This document shows positions 15,458-23,971 of a stretch of 64,000 nt of DNA, piece by piece. A program made the translations under genes and the position numbers. Origin of the DNA: Yanghanlia caeni (GTDB taxonomy: Bacteria > Pseudomonadota > Gammaproteobacteria > Burkholderiales > Burkholderiaceae_B); assembly GCA_030733815.1 (NCBI GenBank), contig JAUZQE010000002.1, forward strand, positions 107,225-171,224, given 5' to 3'. The notes under the pieces were generated by a model that saw only the letters and a list, made by a program, of their open reading frames with translations, did not search any database and was not told where the DNA came from. Each line of letters starts with the position of its first letter. Positions within the stretch are counted from its first letter, which is position 1.

Positions 15458-16555
15458 ATGGCTGATGATGCGCGCGCCAGGCAGGCGTTATCTTCTGGCG
15501 TGACTCTTTCCTGTGTAATTCCGTGCCTGAACGAGGCGCAGAATCTCCGCGTCCTGATTCCGGAGCTCATCACCTTGTTCGGAAGCCTGGTTGCGTCTTA
15601 TGAAATCATCGTCGTAGACGATGGCAGCACCGATGAAACTCCGCAGGTCATGGCCGACCTCGCTGCAGGCGAGCCGGCCCTGGTCTATGTGCAGCTGTCG
15701 CGCAATTTCGGCAAGGAAGCCGCCCTTACGGCCGGCATTGAAGCTGCCCACGGCGACGTGGTCGTGTGCATGGATGCCGACATGCAGCATCCCCCTTCAC
15801 TGATTCCGGTCATGCTCGAGCGCTGGCGGCACGGCATCGAAATGGTGTATGCCGTGCGTGCCGACCGCCACGACGAAACCCTTTTCAAGCGCCTTGGAAC
15901 CCGTCTGTTCTACCGGCTCATGCGCACCTCCGGCGGCCTCGAGGTGCCGCCCAATGCGGGCGATTTTCGCCTCATGGATCGCCGGGTGGTACAGGCACTG
16001 CTCGAACTGCCCGAGCGCGATCGCTTCATGAAAGGGCTGTTTGCCTGGGTCGGGTTCCAGTCGGAACCCATCTATTACGATCCGCCGAGCCGTCTTCACG
16101 GCGTCAGCCGGTTCAAGCCTCTGCGCCTGTTCCGCCTGGCCGTCGACGGCCTCACAGCGTTCACCACATGGCCCCTGCGCATCATGAGCGTAGCCGGCCT
16201 GCTGCTGTCGCTGGCCTCGTTCACGTATGGGTTGATCATTGTCTTTTCGCATTTGCTATGGGGCGATCCCGTCCAGGGCTGGACCACCCTCATTACGGTC
16301 ATTCTCTTTTTCGCCGGCGTGCAACTCATCGCCGTGGGGGTACTCGGTGAATACATCAGTCGCATCTTCAGTGAAGTCAAGCAGCGTCCGGTCTATCTGG
16401 TCAGGCTGCGCCGGGGTGCCGGCCTGAAACCTGTGCGCGTGTTACGTGCGGCCGACACAATGCGAACCATGCACGAGGCCGGCCCGCCTCGGTCGATTCG
16501 CCACCCGCTCAAGTCAGACACGGCCGCCCATCGCGCCGTGCACGATGGCTACTGA
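15458..16555 (+). CDS. GT2 family polyprenyl-phosphate glycosyltransferase (LgmA/ArnC-like)
   Basis: 365 aa membrane-anchored family 2 glycosyltransferase. The catalytic GT-A domain has VIPCLNEAQNL, EIIVVDDGSTDETPQV and VVCMDADMQHPP (the metal-binding DXD-like motif), and two C-terminal hydrophobic segments (about residues 225-250 and 260-285) are typical of DPM1/ArnC/GtrB enzymes, which charge undecaprenyl phosphate with a sugar. It is followed by an ArnT-like GT39 and a ChbG-type deacetylase. From memory this set corresponds to Bordetella lgmA-lgmB-lgmC, which puts glucosamine on lipid A phosphates. The ATG at 15458 is used; a TTG at 15422 is also in frame. Confidence 0.82.
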   Translation: MADDARARQALSSGVTLSCVIPCLNEAQNLRVLIPELITLFGSLVASYEIIVVDDGSTDETPQVMADLAAGEPALVYVQLSRNFGKEAALTAGIEAAHGDVVVCMDADMQHPPSLIPVMLERWRHGIEMVYAVRADRHDETLFKRLGTRLFYRLMRTSGGLEVPPNAGDFRLMDRRVVQALLELPERDRFMKGLFAWVGFQSEPIYYDPPSRLHGVSRFKPLRLFRLAVDGLTAFTTWPLRIMSVAGLLLSLASFTYGLIIVFSHLLWGDPVQGWTTLITVILFFAGVQLIAVGVLGEYISRIFSEVKQRPVYLVRLRRGAGLKPVRVLRAADTMRTMHEAGPPRSIRHPLKSDTAAHRAVHDGY

Positions 16556-16622
16556 ACCCTGATTCATGCTGACGCGCCGCTCTCCTTACATTCATCGGCG
16601 CGAAACCACACAAGGAAGAAAC

Positions 16623-18224
16623 ATGGATACGGACTGTGCCCGAGGTACGTCCGACTTTACGCATACGAAGTTGCATTCGGTTTCTCAAAGAATCGAATGG
16701 AAAACTGTTGCTCTCTTCGTCGTCGTCATGCTCGCCTGCACACTGGTGGGCGTGTTTTGTCATACCGTGCTGGTGCCGGGCGAGGCGCGCCACGTGGGCA
16801 TCGTGCACGACATGTGGGCCGCCCGGCAGTATCTCGTGCCGCGCGTCAACGGCCTTCCCGCGCTCGACGGCGCGCCGCTTCATTATTGGATATCGCTGGT
16901 ATTCATCAGCGTATTCGGCGTATCGGAGTGGGTCGTGCGCCTGCCGTCCGTGCTTGCGGCCGCGCTGACCCTGGGCATGCTTGTCAGGGCATGGTCGCCA
17001 TGGCTGCCGCCGCGCTCCGCCGGCACGCTGTTCATTCTGTTTCTCATACAGCCGGCATTGGTGGTTGCCGCCCGCTTCGCTTCACCCGACATGCTCAACG
17101 TGCTGCTGTTCACCGTGTCGGTGCATGGCTTCATGAATGCGGCGCATCACGTCGAGCAGCGCCGGCCCGCCCGGGCCCGAACGCTGGGCGCCTGGATGGC
17201 CTGCGGTCTGCTGGCACTTTCGGCAGGGCCGCTGGCGGCCGTGGTGCCGGTCACCGCTGTGGCAATGTGGTTGATTCTGCGGCGGCGCTTTGCCGTACTG
17301 GGTGAGCTGTGCTGGTTGCCCGGGCCGCTGGCGTGTCTGGCCGTCGTGTTGCCGTGGCTTCTGATTGCCGAGAACCGGTATCCCGGTATCGTGCACGTCT
17401 TCTTCAAGAAAGATCTGCAGAGTCTTTGGGGGCTGCGCCCATTTGGTTGGGTCGAAATGGGCGGGCAGGCGTATGCTGCGCTGGTCGTGGCGGGTGTGCT
17501 GCCTTTGGCCGCCTGCCTTTACCGCCTGCGCGATCCGGCGCGGCGACAATGGCTGAACACGCCGGTGGCCGGGCTGATGGCCGTTTGTTTCGTGGTGCTG
17601 CTGCCCATGCACCCACTTGTGATGTCCACGCTGGTGGGCCCCGCAGCCGTGCTGGCCCTGCCGCTTCTGTTCTTTGGCGTACTGGCGCTGGCACCCGTGC
17701 AACGCCCGGCGCGCAGATCCGATCTTCTGGTCTGGCTGCTTCATGTCGCGTTGCTGGTGGTGGTGGGTGTTGCAGGCAGCCATTACATCGTCAAACGCGT
17801 GAGCGGCCTGTCGCCCCTCGTTCAGTCGATCTCGCAGCGTTACCACGCCACGAACGACAAGGTCGTGCTGCTCGATCGTTTCGACTACGAGTTCAATTTC
17901 TACATGCGTTCACCAAAGCTTGTATATGTGGTCAGCGACTGGAACGATGCCGGGCGTTCCATGCCTGTATGGAAGGCCGATCTCTACGATGCGGCGCGTT
18001 TCGCGCCGGATGCGGCGAGCCGCCTGCTGTTGAGTCATGACGAATTGCTCGAGAAACTCTGCGAACGGCGCGTGGTCAACCTGTGGCTGATCGGTGACCG
18101 GCAGTCGATCGAAAGGCACCCTATACTTCTGGAAATGAGCGCGCTGCATAGCCCCGACGGCTCGCGCGCGTGGTATCTGGAAGCGGCCACACATCTCGCA
18201 GCCTGCCAGCAGCAGCCCGACTAA
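16623..18224 (+). CDS. GT39 family ArnT-like lipid A glycosyltransferase (LgmB-like)
   Basis: 533 aa integral membrane protein with about a dozen hydrophobic segments and a soluble C-terminal domain. The periplasmic loop GEARHVGIVHDMWAARQYLV...LPALDGAPLHYW matches the ArnT pattern (DE.R.....M...G.W..P...G.....KPPL.YW), with E in place of the usual DE pair and DGAP in place of KPP. ArnT-type enzymes transfer a sugar from undecaprenyl phosphate to lipid A on the periplasmic side. The start at 16623 is supported by AAGGAAG 5 bases upstream; an in-frame ATG at 16566 lacks similarity. It is second in the GT2-GT39-deacetylase cassette. Confidence 0.8.
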   Translation: MDTDCARGTSDFTHTKLHSVSQRIEWKTVALFVVVMLACTLVGVFCHTVLVPGEARHVGIVHDMWAARQYLVPRVNGLPALDGAPLHYWISLVFISVFGVSEWVVRLPSVLAAALTLGMLVRAWSPWLPPRSAGTLFILFLIQPALVVAARFASPDMLNVLLFTVSVHGFMNAAHHVEQRRPARARTLGAWMACGLLALSAGPLAAVVPVTAVAMWLILRRRFAVLGELCWLPGPLACLAVVLPWLLIAENRYPGIVHVFFKKDLQSLWGLRPFGWVEMGGQAYAALVVAGVLPLAACLYRLRDPARRQWLNTPVAGLMAVCFVVLLPMHPLVMSTLVGPAAVLALPLLFFGVLALAPVQRPARRSDLLVWLLHVALLVVVGVAGSHYIVKRVSGLSPLVQSISQRYHATNDKVVLLDRFDYEFNFYMRSPKLVYVVSDWNDAGRSMPVWKADLYDAARFAPDAASRLLLSHDELLEKLCERRVVNLWLIGDRQSIERHPILLEMSALHSPDGSRAWYLEAATHLAACQQQPD

Positions 18225-18247
18225 CCCACATTCCGGAGGGTTCCCCG

Positions 18248-19087
18248 CTGAGTGCCCGATCTTTACTCGTCTGTGCCGACGACTTCGGCCTGCATCCTGC
18301 AATCGATTCCGCCGTTCTCGAGCTTGCGGGCCGGGCGCGGCTCAGCGGCACGGGCTGCCTTGTCGATGGCCCTTCGTTTGCAATGAATGCGGCCGCCCTG
18401 CGCCAGAGCGGCCTGCAGGCGGGGCTGCACCTCAACTTCACCGAAGCGCTGGGGCGCGAGGGGCTGTATCTTCCGTTGGGGCAGCTCATTCGTGCGTGCT
18501 GGGCGCGTCGGCTCGACCCGATCGCCGTGCGCGGGCAGATCGCCGCCCAGCTTGCCCGCTATGAAGATGTGATGGGCCGTGTTCCCGATTATGTCGACGG
18601 TCATCAGCACGTGCATCAGTTTCCGCAGATCCGCGACGCGCTGCATGCCGAACTCGCGGCCCGCTACCCGGCAGGCGGCCCGCGCCCCTGGCTGCGTTGC
18701 ACGGTGGCGGCAAGCATGCGGGGCATGCCGCCCATGGCACGGTTCAAGGCCGGCGTCATTGCACTGCTGGGTGCACGCAGCCAGTGCCGGCACGCCCGCC
18801 GCATGGGGTTCGAGATGAACCGCGGCTTGCTGGGGGTATACGGCTTTCGTGGCGGGGCGGCAGTTTACGCAGTGCTGCTGCGTGCATGGCTGGGTGCAGC
18901 GCAGCCGGGTGATCTGATCATGTGTCACCCTTCCGCCCAGGCGGTGCCTGATGACGCCCTGGGCGATCAGAGGCGTGCGGAGTTCGAGGTGTGGTCGAGC
19001 GATGAAGTTGGCGAATGGCTGCAGCGGTTCAATCTGCAGATTCATCGGGGGGTGTCGTGCCGCCCGGGCCCAGCGCACGCTGCATGA
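18248..19087 (+). CDS. ChbG/YdjC-family carbohydrate deacetylase (LgmC/HpnK-like), possible CTG start
   Basis: 279 aa deacetylase of the YdjC/ChbG superfamily. The metal-site motifs are present: LLVCADDFGL at the very start, GLHLNFTEAL, and VDGHQHVHQFP at about residue 120. The family begins MxxLLVxADDFG, but no ATG, GTG or TTG exists at that place. A CTG at 18248 has a GGAGGG Shine-Dalgarno 7 bases upstream and would give the expected N-terminus. The only ordinary alternative is a GTG at 18170, 55 bp inside the previous gene, which adds 26 unrelated residues. It probably deacetylates the lipid-linked GlcNAc made by the GT2 protein; that is inferred. The 3' end overlaps the acetyltransferase gene on the other strand by 59 bp. 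Confidence 0.78.
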   Translation: MSARSLLVCADDFGLHPAIDSAVLELAGRARLSGTGCLVDGPSFAMNAAALRQSGLQAGLHLNFTEALGREGLYLPLGQLIRACWARRLDPIAVRGQIAAQLARYEDVMGRVPDYVDGHQHVHQFPQIRDALHAELAARYPAGGPRPWLRCTVAASMRGMPPMARFKAGVIALLGARSQCRHARRMGFEMNRGLLGVYGFRGGAAVYAVLLRAWLGAAQPGDLIMCHPSAQAVPDDALGDQRRAEFEVWSSDEVGEWLQRFNLQIHRGVSCRPGPAHAA

Positions 19088-19625
19088 AGACGACGTCGAT
19101 CCATTGCCCGAACTTGTAGCCGGTATCGGGCTGCGTGCCCACATGCGCGAAGCCCAGATTGCGATGCAGTGCGATTGAACTCTGATTCTGCGTTCCCGCA
19201 ATCACTGCGATCATCTGCCGCCACGGCCCCTTTTCGCAGCGTTCGATCAGTGCGGTAAGCAGCGCACGGCCGATGCCTTTGCCCGATTCGCCGTCGGCCA
19301 GATACACGGAATCTTCGATGGTGTAGCGATAGGCCGGGCGGGGCCGGTAGGGCGATGCATAGCAATACCCCACCACACGCCCGTCGCGTTCGGCAACCAG
19401 CCAGGGCAACCCGGCGTCGTGTACCTTCTGCAGCCGTTCGGTCATTTCGGCCGCCGTAGGCGGCGTGACTTCGAACGTTGCGGTGCTCGACAACACGTGG
19501 TGTGCGTAGATCTGCTGTATCTGCGCAATGTCGTCTGGCGTGGCATCGCGTATCATGCACGCGGGGCCGCTGTCGGCGGGTAAACCGCCTTGCGTCGCAG
19601 CCGAGCCAGTCATACTATTTTCCAT
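19029..19625 (-). CDS. GNAT family N-acetyltransferase (phosphinothricin acetyltransferase-like)
   Basis: 198 aa acetyl-CoA-dependent acetyltransferase. The pattern IRDATPDDIAQIQQIYAHHV, TFEVTPPTAAEM, GYCYASPYRPRPAYRYTIEDSVY and the acetyl-CoA loop GKGIGRALLTALIERC followed by SIALHRNLGFAHVG is that of the PAT/Bar-like (YncA/MddA) group, which acetylate amino acid analogues such as methionine sulfoximine or phosphinothricin. The start at 19625 is supported by AAGGGGAAG; a longer frame begins at 19667. It is convergent with the ChbG-like gene and overlaps its 3' end by 59 bp. Confidence 0.85.
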   Translation of the reverse strand: MENSMTGSAATQGGLPADSGPACMIRDATPDDIAQIQQIYAHHVLSSTATFEVTPPTAAEMTERLQKVHDAGLPWLVAERDGRVVGYCYASPYRPRPAYRYTIEDSVYLADGESGKGIGRALLTALIERCEKGPWRQMIAVIAGTQNQSSIALHRNLGFAHVGTQPDTGYKFGQWIDVVFMQRALGPGGTTPPDESAD

Positions 19626-19746
19626 GATCTTCCCCTTGAGGATGCTCTGAATAATTCCACGCACCAAACCGCCCGATTCCGGGAATGCAGTCGCTATGGT
19701 GAATTGTTCAGGGCATCCTTATGATTCATTATACGGAGTGCCGCTC

Positions 19747-20088
19747 ATGTCCCTGCCCATTCACCCACTTACCGATGCCTTTGCCGTGGCGCCCCAGCTT
19801 GGCCCCGACGACATGCAGGCCGTGGCCGATGCCGGGTACAAGAGTGTGATCATCAACAGGCCCGACGGCGAGGGCGGAGCCGAGCAGCCGTCTTCAGCCG
19901 ACGTCATGGCCGCAGCCCGTGCGGCAGGGCTCGTCATTGAATATCAACCCGTGGTCAGCGGCGCCATGACGCCCGCCGACGTCGCCCGGTTCCGTCAGCT
20001 TCTGAACGACCTGCCCGCCCCCGTGCTGGCCTACTGCCGTAGCGGCACGCGGTGCACCCATCTGTTCATGGCGGCAACAGAGTCTTGA
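19747..20088 (+). CDS. TIGR01244/DUF442 family phosphatase-like sulfur transferase
   Basis: 113 aa cytoplasmic protein of the beta-lactamase-hydrolase-like phosphatase family (BLH/DUF442). The N-terminal VAPQLGPDDMQAVADAGYKSVIINRPDGE and the active-site loop LAYCRSGTRC (Cys-x4-Arg phosphatase/rhodanese-like P-loop) are diagnostic. In some relatives this domain is linked to persulfide dioxygenase and sulfide oxidation; no such partner is seen nearby. GGAG lies 8 bases before the ATG at 19747. A GTG-start extension from 19696 is less likely. Confidence 0.8.
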   Translation: MSLPIHPLTDAFAVAPQLGPDDMQAVADAGYKSVIINRPDGEGGAEQPSSADVMAAARAAGLVIEYQPVVSGAMTPADVARFRQLLNDLPAPVLAYCRSGTRCTHLFMAATES

Positions 20089-20098
20089 TATTCCTCAA
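20085..20098 (+). promoter_or_regulatory. FNR/ANR-like box upstream of the universal stress protein gene
   Basis: TTGAT-ATTC-CTCAA matches the FNR consensus TTGAT-N4-ATCAA at 9 of 10 positions. Its centre is about 86 bp before the usp ATG. A class II start would lie near 20133. USP genes are often under Anr/FNR control in related bacteria, which makes the site plausible. Confidence 0.45.
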
Positions 20099-20177
20099 GG
20101 GCAGCGTAAACGCCCATTACATGCTAAGGTCGCCAGCGGCTAAGCTGTGTATATGATTCACCTACAGGGGCAACAAA

Positions 20178-20639
20178 ATGTTCAAGAAGATACTTATTCC
20201 TACCGACGGGTCTCCGCTGTCGGCACAGGCGGCAAACAAGGGCGTGTGTTTCGCCCGTGAAATCGGTGCCGAAATCGTGGCGCTGTACGTCACCCAGCCG
20301 TTTGCAGCCACGGTCGGCTTCGACGGTATGGCGGCTGCCTACGCCATTACCGACGAAGACTACGAAAAAACCGCCAACGAACAGGCGCAGAAGTACGTCA
20401 AGCAGGTGCTCGACCGCGCGGAAACCGCCGGCGTCAAGGCCACGGGCAAGGTGGTGTCCAACTTCAATGTGGCCGACGGCATCGTGCAGGCTGCAGAAGA
20501 AGATGGCTGCGACCTGATCTTCATCGGCAGTCACGGCCGCAGCGGTCTGTCGCGCCTGCTGCTGGGCAGCGTCACCGTCAAGGTGCTGGGCCTGGCCAAG
20601 ACAGCCACGCTGGTCTACCGGGTCAAGGAAACCAGCTGA
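20178..20639 (+). CDS. Universal stress protein (UspA family)
   Basis: 153 aa single-domain UspA protein. It starts MFKKILIPTDGSPLSAQAANKG and ends with the ATP-binding signature IGSHGRSGLSRLLLGSVTVKVL (G-2x-G-9x-G-S/T), so it belongs to the nucleotide-binding subgroup. USPs support survival under oxygen limitation, starvation and other stress. An FNR-like box lies upstream. It is a single-gene unit, 110 bp before the peroxiredoxin gene. GGGGC lies 9 bases upstream of the ATG. Confidence 0.92.
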   Translation: MFKKILIPTDGSPLSAQAANKGVCFAREIGAEIVALYVTQPFAATVGFDGMAAAYAITDEDYEKTANEQAQKYVKQVLDRAETAGVKATGKVVSNFNVADGIVQAAEEDGCDLIFIGSHGRSGLSRLLLGSVTVKVLGLAKTATLVYRVKETS

Positions 20640-20748
20640 TCCACCCCTGCAGCGGCGGCACGCGCGGCCATGTTGGGGCCCGCGCCGCCGTGACGCGCCC
20701 TTTGGACGTATCATTAGTGTTTTCAACGTTCATGAAAAGGGGGGCGCC

Positions 20749-21252
20749 ATGTCAATCAGAATCGGCGAACGCATTGCCGACGGCACGCTATACGAATACT
20801 ACGATCAGCCCACCGACACCTGCGCGGTAGGTCCCAACGCGTTTCGCGTCTCTGAAATGGCAAAGGGCAAGACCATTGCCCTGTTCGCCGTCCCGGGGGC
20901 CTTCACGCCCACCTGCTCCGAAAAACATCTTCCCGGCTATCTCGAGGCATATGACGACCTGCGTGCGAAGGGCGTCGACGAGATCTGGTGTGTGGCCGTC
21001 AACGACGCGTTCGTCATGGGGGCCTGGGGTCGAGCCCAGGGTGTTGACGGTCGCGTGCGCATGCTGGGTGACGGCAGCGGTGAATGGGCGCGCAGACTGG
21101 GGCTTGAACTCGATCTTTCGGCACGCGGCATGGGCGTGCGCTGCCAGCGATTCTCGGCGCTGATTCGCGACGGCGTCGTCGAGCAGCTGAATATCGAGGC
21201 GCCGGGCAAGTTTGAAGTGTCCGATGCCGCCACCCTGCTCAGTCAGCTGTAG
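20749..21252 (+). CDS. Peroxiredoxin, Prx5 family
   Basis: 167 aa thiol peroxidase. The peroxidatic site is FAVPGAFTPTCSEKHLPGYL (Cys about residue 49), and the resolving side has the Prx5 pattern RGMGVRCQRFSALI, with a further Cys in IWCVAVNDAFV. These enzymes reduce hydrogen peroxide and organic peroxides using glutathione/glutaredoxin or thioredoxin; no fused glutaredoxin is present here. AAAGGGGGG lies just before the ATG. A rho-independent terminator follows 18 bp after the stop. Confidence 0.92.
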   Translation: MSIRIGERIADGTLYEYYDQPTDTCAVGPNAFRVSEMAKGKTIALFAVPGAFTPTCSEKHLPGYLEAYDDLRAKGVDEIWCVAVNDAFVMGAWGRAQGVDGRVRMLGDGSGEWARRLGLELDLSARGMGVRCQRFSALIRDGVVEQLNIEAPGKFEVSDAATLLSQL

Positions 21253-21270
21253 GCTCCTGCATAGCTTCAC

Positions 21271-21301
21271 AGGCGCGTGATTTCTACGCGCCTTTCTTTT
21301 A
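21271..21301 (+). terminator. Rho-independent terminator after the peroxiredoxin gene
   Basis: Perfect 8 bp stem AGGCGCGT / ACGCGCCT with 7-base loop, followed by the T-rich tract TTCTTTTA. It lies 18 bp after the stop codon. Confidence 0.85.
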
Positions 21302-21318
21302 TTCCGCTTCGGTGTGCG

Positions 21319-23130
21319 ATGGTCAGAACGATCGCGTCGTTTTCTTCCCTTTTTCTGGCAACCCTGCTGCTTCTGGTCGGGTCGGGGCTGTTCAATACCT
21401 ATGTGGGTTTGCGGCTCACCGCCGCGTCGGTTTCCGAGGCGTGGGTCGGGGCCATAATCGCTGCCTACTATCTGGGTCTGGTGTTTGGTGCCAGGGTGGG
21501 GCACAAGCTCATCATCCGGGTGGGGCATATTCGCGCCTATGCGGCGACCGCGGCCGTCGTGACCGTCACCGTGCTGATCCAGGCCATGATCGACTTCCTG
21601 CCGCTGTGGATCGCCCTGCGGTTCGTGGCCGGCATCGCCATGGTCACCCAGTTCATCGTGCTGGAAAGCTGGCTGAATGAGCAGACCGAGAATCACCTGA
21701 GGGGCCGGGTCTTTGCGTTTTACATGGTGTTCTCGAGCCTCGGAACCGTGCTGGGGCAGCTTTCGGTCGGCATGTTTCCGGCGCTCGATACGACACCGCT
21801 CATGTTCGTTGCACTGTGTTCTGCCGCGTGTCTGATACCAGTGGCCGTCACACGGCGCGTTCACCCTGCGATCCAGGTGCCCGTACCCCTGCACTATCGC
21901 TATTATGTGTCGCGCGTGCCCATGACCATGACGGTGCTGTTCATGGCCGGCATGATGTCGGGGGCGTTCTATGGTCTGGCGCCGGTGTACGGCGTGGCGC
22001 AGGGCATGGATTCGCAACAGGTGGCCGTGTTCGTGGCGGCCGCGGTTGCCAGCGGGCTGCTGTTCCAGTGGCCGGTGGGATGGCTGGCCGATCGCATCAG
22101 CCGGGTGGGGCTGATCCGGGTCAATTCGGTACTGCTTGCCGCACTCACGCTGCCTCTTTGGGGCTGGTGGCCCCTGCCTTACTGGCTGCTGGTCGTGTTT
22201 TCGTGCCTGTTTGGCATCATACTGTTCACGCTTTACCCGGTTGCGGCAGCCTTTGCGAACGATAACGTCGAGCCCGACCGCCGCGTGGGGCTCAGCGCCA
22301 TTCTTTACATGGTGTATGGGCTGGGGGCGTGCGTGGGCCCTATGTTCGTCGGCCTGCTCATGCGCGAGCTGCAGGCGGGCGTGTTCTTCGTTTTCGTCAC
22401 CGCCTGTGCGGTGTTCCTGATCGTGTTCGTGCGTCCCCAGCGCATCAGTGGCGTTTACCTCACTCAGGATGCGCCCACGGAGTTCGTGCCCATGCCGGAT
22501 TCCGTCCAGAACCCCAATGTGGTGCCCGCGCTCGATCCGCGTGTCGATACCGAGATTGACGTCTCGTTCGCGCCGCCGCCCGAAGAAGCCGACGCGTCAC
22601 CCGACGGGCTCGACGCTGCCGCAGCACCAGAGGCGGCCGGTGCGACTGCGGTGGCTGACTCTGCTGCGGCGGGTTCAGAGACCGCTGCGGCTCCCCTCGA
22701 TGCTCCGGGCACACGCGTATCAGCCGTTACTGACGATGTGGAAGCGACCCCCTCGCCGGAGCCCCACGATGAGCCGCAGACGCGTGCACCGGCAGCGGAT
22801 TCAGGCGCGAGCCAGGCGGGAGCCGACTCGGGCAGGGCCACGGGCGAGGATGTGCCCGCCACCAGCACCGGCAGTACGCCGCCTGCCGAGCATGCCTCGG
22901 CCGGCGCAGAAGACGTCGCCGTGGTGTCAGAACCTGTGGCCGCCGGGGTGGGGCCGAGTGACCTGCGCGTCATTGCCGGGGTGCCCACCGATGTCGATCT
23001 CCAGCAGGCGCCGCAACCGCCGCTGGCGCCTTCGCAAAATGTCGGCTCTGACGTGGCACCTGAGGAAGAACATGGCGTCTCGCGCGACCGGCGCGGGGCC
23101 GCTGGCGCACCTAACGCGGGAACAGAATGA
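21319..23130 (+). CDS. MFS transporter with long Ala/Pro/acid-rich C-terminal tail
   Basis: 603 aa. Residues 1 to about 385 form a 12-helix major facilitator of the YcaD-like group; the loop after helix 2 has GARVGHKLIIRVGHIRAYA in place of the classic GxxxDRxGRR. The remaining ~215 residues (from PQRISGVYLTQ) are hydrophilic, rich in Ala, Pro, Asp, Glu, Ser and Thr, and almost certainly disordered and cytoplasmic; this is far longer than ordinary MFS proteins of about 390-420 aa. The ATG at 21319 is used because an upstream GTG at 21277 lies inside the terminator. The transported substrate is unknown. The 3' end overlaps the DMT transporter gene on the other strand by 20 bp. Confidence 0.82.
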   Translation: MVRTIASFSSLFLATLLLLVGSGLFNTYVGLRLTAASVSEAWVGAIIAAYYLGLVFGARVGHKLIIRVGHIRAYAATAAVVTVTVLIQAMIDFLPLWIALRFVAGIAMVTQFIVLESWLNEQTENHLRGRVFAFYMVFSSLGTVLGQLSVGMFPALDTTPLMFVALCSAACLIPVAVTRRVHPAIQVPVPLHYRYYVSRVPMTMTVLFMAGMMSGAFYGLAPVYGVAQGMDSQQVAVFVAAAVASGLLFQWPVGWLADRISRVGLIRVNSVLLAALTLPLWGWWPLPYWLLVVFSCLFGIILFTLYPVAAAFANDNVEPDRRVGLSAILYMVYGLGACVGPMFVGLLMRELQAGVFFVFVTACAVFLIVFVRPQRISGVYLTQDAPTEFVPMPDSVQNPNVVPALDPRVDTEIDVSFAPPPEEADASPDGLDAAAAPEAAGATAVADSAAAGSETAAAPLDAPGTRVSAVTDDVEATPSPEPHDEPQTRAPAADSGASQAGADSGRATGEDVPATSTGSTPPAEHASAGAEDVAVVSEPVAAGVGPSDLRVIAGVPTDVDLQQAPQPPLAPSQNVGSDVAPEEEHGVSRDRRGAAGAPNAGTE

Positions 23131-23971
23131 TGATCGCCACGATGGCGAGTGCGACGCCGGCATAATTAATGGCGTGAATGCGTTCGCGGAAGACGCCGGC
23201 ACCCACCAGGGTGCCTAGCGAGATCACGCCGATGTTCATGGCCGAGAACACCAGCGTGGGGTTCTCGGAATAGATCTGGTGGGCGCGCACGTAGAAGTAG
23301 ATGTTGCCGAAGTTCAACAAACCCAGCAGCAACCCGGCCAGCATGCTGCGGGTGTTCCAGGTGGCGCGCCGCAGCACCAGGTAGGCAAAACTCACCAGGC
23401 CGGCCATCACGAAGGCGCCGAATAGAGTGGTGGGAAAGGCCGAGCCCGTCTTGGCCATTTGCTTGAACAGAATGTCGATGGTGCCGTAGCCGAACCACAC
23501 ACCCAGCAGCAGGGCAATCGCGAGTGCACCGCCGTGGCCGCCTGGCGCCTGTGCATTGGCATTGCTCGGCCGCCACAGCAGGGCCGCCAGCGCAACCAGT
23601 GCGACTGCGATGCCGGTGAGCTTGCCCTGGGTTGCCGTTTCACCAAAAATCGTGAATGCCGCGATGAGTGGCAGCAGTAGCGACAGGCGCTGCGCTACGT
23701 CGCTCAGTACGATGCCGGCCTGTTGCACTGCCTTAGCCATGACCAGAAAGATGCTGGGCAGCAGCAATCCGAGCGCGATCAGCAAAGGCCAGGGCGCGGT
23801 GGTATGCATGAGGGTCTCGGGGCGGGGGCCCAAAAGCAGCCAGCAGAGCGAGCCGGCCATGACATAGTTGAAGGCGATGGCCTGGTCAATCTGAATGTGG
23901 CGACTGCGCGCCATTTTCAGAAGGACCGATACGGCCACACTGCAGGAGATACTGAGAATCAGCGTGTACAT
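23111..23971 (-). CDS. DMT superfamily transporter (EamA-like)
   Basis: 286 aa inner-membrane protein with ten predicted hydrophobic segments in two repeats, the usual layout of drug/metabolite transporters. It begins MYTLILSISCSVAVSVLLKMAR and contains IVLSDVAQRLSLLLPLIAAFTIFGE and MNIGVISLGTLVGAGVFRERI, both typical EamA helix ends. Substrate unknown. It is convergent with the MFS gene (20 bp overlap). Confidence 0.8.
   Translation of the reverse strand: MYTLILSISCSVAVSVLLKMARSRHIQIDQAIAFNYVMAGSLCWLLLGPRPETLMHTTAPWPLLIALGLLLPSIFLVMAKAVQQAGIVLSDVAQRLSLLLPLIAAFTIFGETATQGKLTGIAVALVALAALLWRPSNANAQAPGGHGGALAIALLLGVWFGYGTIDILFKQMAKTGSAFPTTLFGAFVMAGLVSFAYLVLRRATWNTRSMLAGLLLGLLNFGNIYFYVRAHQIYSENPTLVFSAMNIGVISLGTLVGAGVFRERIHAINYAGVALAIVAIIILFPR

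Noticed and set aside
20653..20690. Stem after usp (CGGCGG...CCGCCG) as a terminator
   Set aside because: Imperfect pairing inside and no T-run; probably just GC-rich sequence.
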